A stretch of DNA of 64,000 nucleotides from Strongylocentrotus purpuratus (taxonomy: Eukaryota > Echinodermata > Echinoidea > Camarodonta > Strongylocentrotidae): positions 35,820,266 through 35,884,265 of the forward strand of contig NW_022145610.1 of assembly GCF_000002235.5 (NCBI RefSeq), written 5' to 3'. Numbering within the stretch: the first letter of the stretch is position 1; each line of letters starts with the position of its first letter. Under the pieces are notes generated by a model, which had not been told where the DNA came from, made no database searches, and saw only the letters and a list, made by a program, of their open reading frames with translations. Positions 63,910 through 64,000 of the stretch are shown here, piece after piece. A program made the position numbers and the translations under genes.

Positions 63910-64000
63910 GTTGGCGACCACAAGACTATCAATACAAATTAAGACATATTAATGAAGATTCTTTTTTAATGTTGCAGAGAGATAAGTATTTTCTCTATGA

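Noticed and set aside
62408..63921. 429- and 212-codon minus-strand frames rich in Phe, Pro, Ser and Gly
   Set aside because: Translation of the polypyrimidine strand of a tandem repeat; there is no start context, splice logic or domain.

Overview
This is a eukaryotic genomic window: intron-rich genes with GT/AG splice sites and animal-type proteins, separated by large tracts of mobile elements, poly(G) runs and GA-rich microsatellites. The gene set (animal 17-beta-HSD7, torsin-4A-like, MORN5 and SUCO orthologues) and the repeat style (CR1/L1-type LINE remnants, a Penelope-like element, tRNA-derived SINEs, many fold-back MITEs) suggest an invertebrate deuterostome. A sea urchin or other echinoderm is my best guess; that is inference, not proof.

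Layout. 1-2357: the first two coding exons of POLR1H (RNA polymerase I subunit RPA12) on the minus strand, the rest lying left of the window. 2358-2802: a 445-bp divergent promoter gap. 2803-8967: HSD17B7 on the plus strand, nine exons, complete at 348 aa. 8968-11620: AT-rich convergent intergenic DNA. 11621-14800: a torsin-4A-like gene on the minus strand (two coding exons, 609 aa), with a mobile tandem-repeat element in its intron. 15300-25400: a mobile-element tract holding a rearranged CR1-like LINE, a second copy of the torsin-intron element, TA-flanked MITEs, a minisatellite-bearing hAT-like remnant, an L1/Tx1-type LINE tail and a nested fold-back element. 25699-30987: MORN5 on the plus strand, five exons, 174 aa. 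32761-35520 (perhaps to 36571): the 3' end of an unidentified minus-strand gene. 41583-56549: SUCO on the minus strand, thirteen exons in the window, lacking only the signal-peptide end; its introns hold a Penelope-like element, LINE pieces, a SINE and fold-back elements. 56550-64000: non-coding DNA with a perfect 58-bp palindrome, a SINE, hairpin repeats and a 1.3-kb polypurine tandem array that ends in a transposon terminus.

The host genes belong to unrelated processes: Pol I transcription, sterol/steroid reduction, an ER/nuclear-envelope AAA+ ATPase, a ciliary/sperm MORN protein, and an ER membrane SUN-like protein. No operon-like logic links them. The only clear regulatory pairing is the divergent POLR1H/HSD17B7 promoter. 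Splice phases were checked by hand, and every exon junction given for HSD17B7, TOR4A, MORN5 and SUCO joins in frame. The most notable non-genic content is a repeat family carrying arrays of nuclear-receptor DR1-like half sites, a 190-bp monomer that occurs both alone and as a head-to-head dimer carrying CRE palindromes, and several long perfect palindromes.
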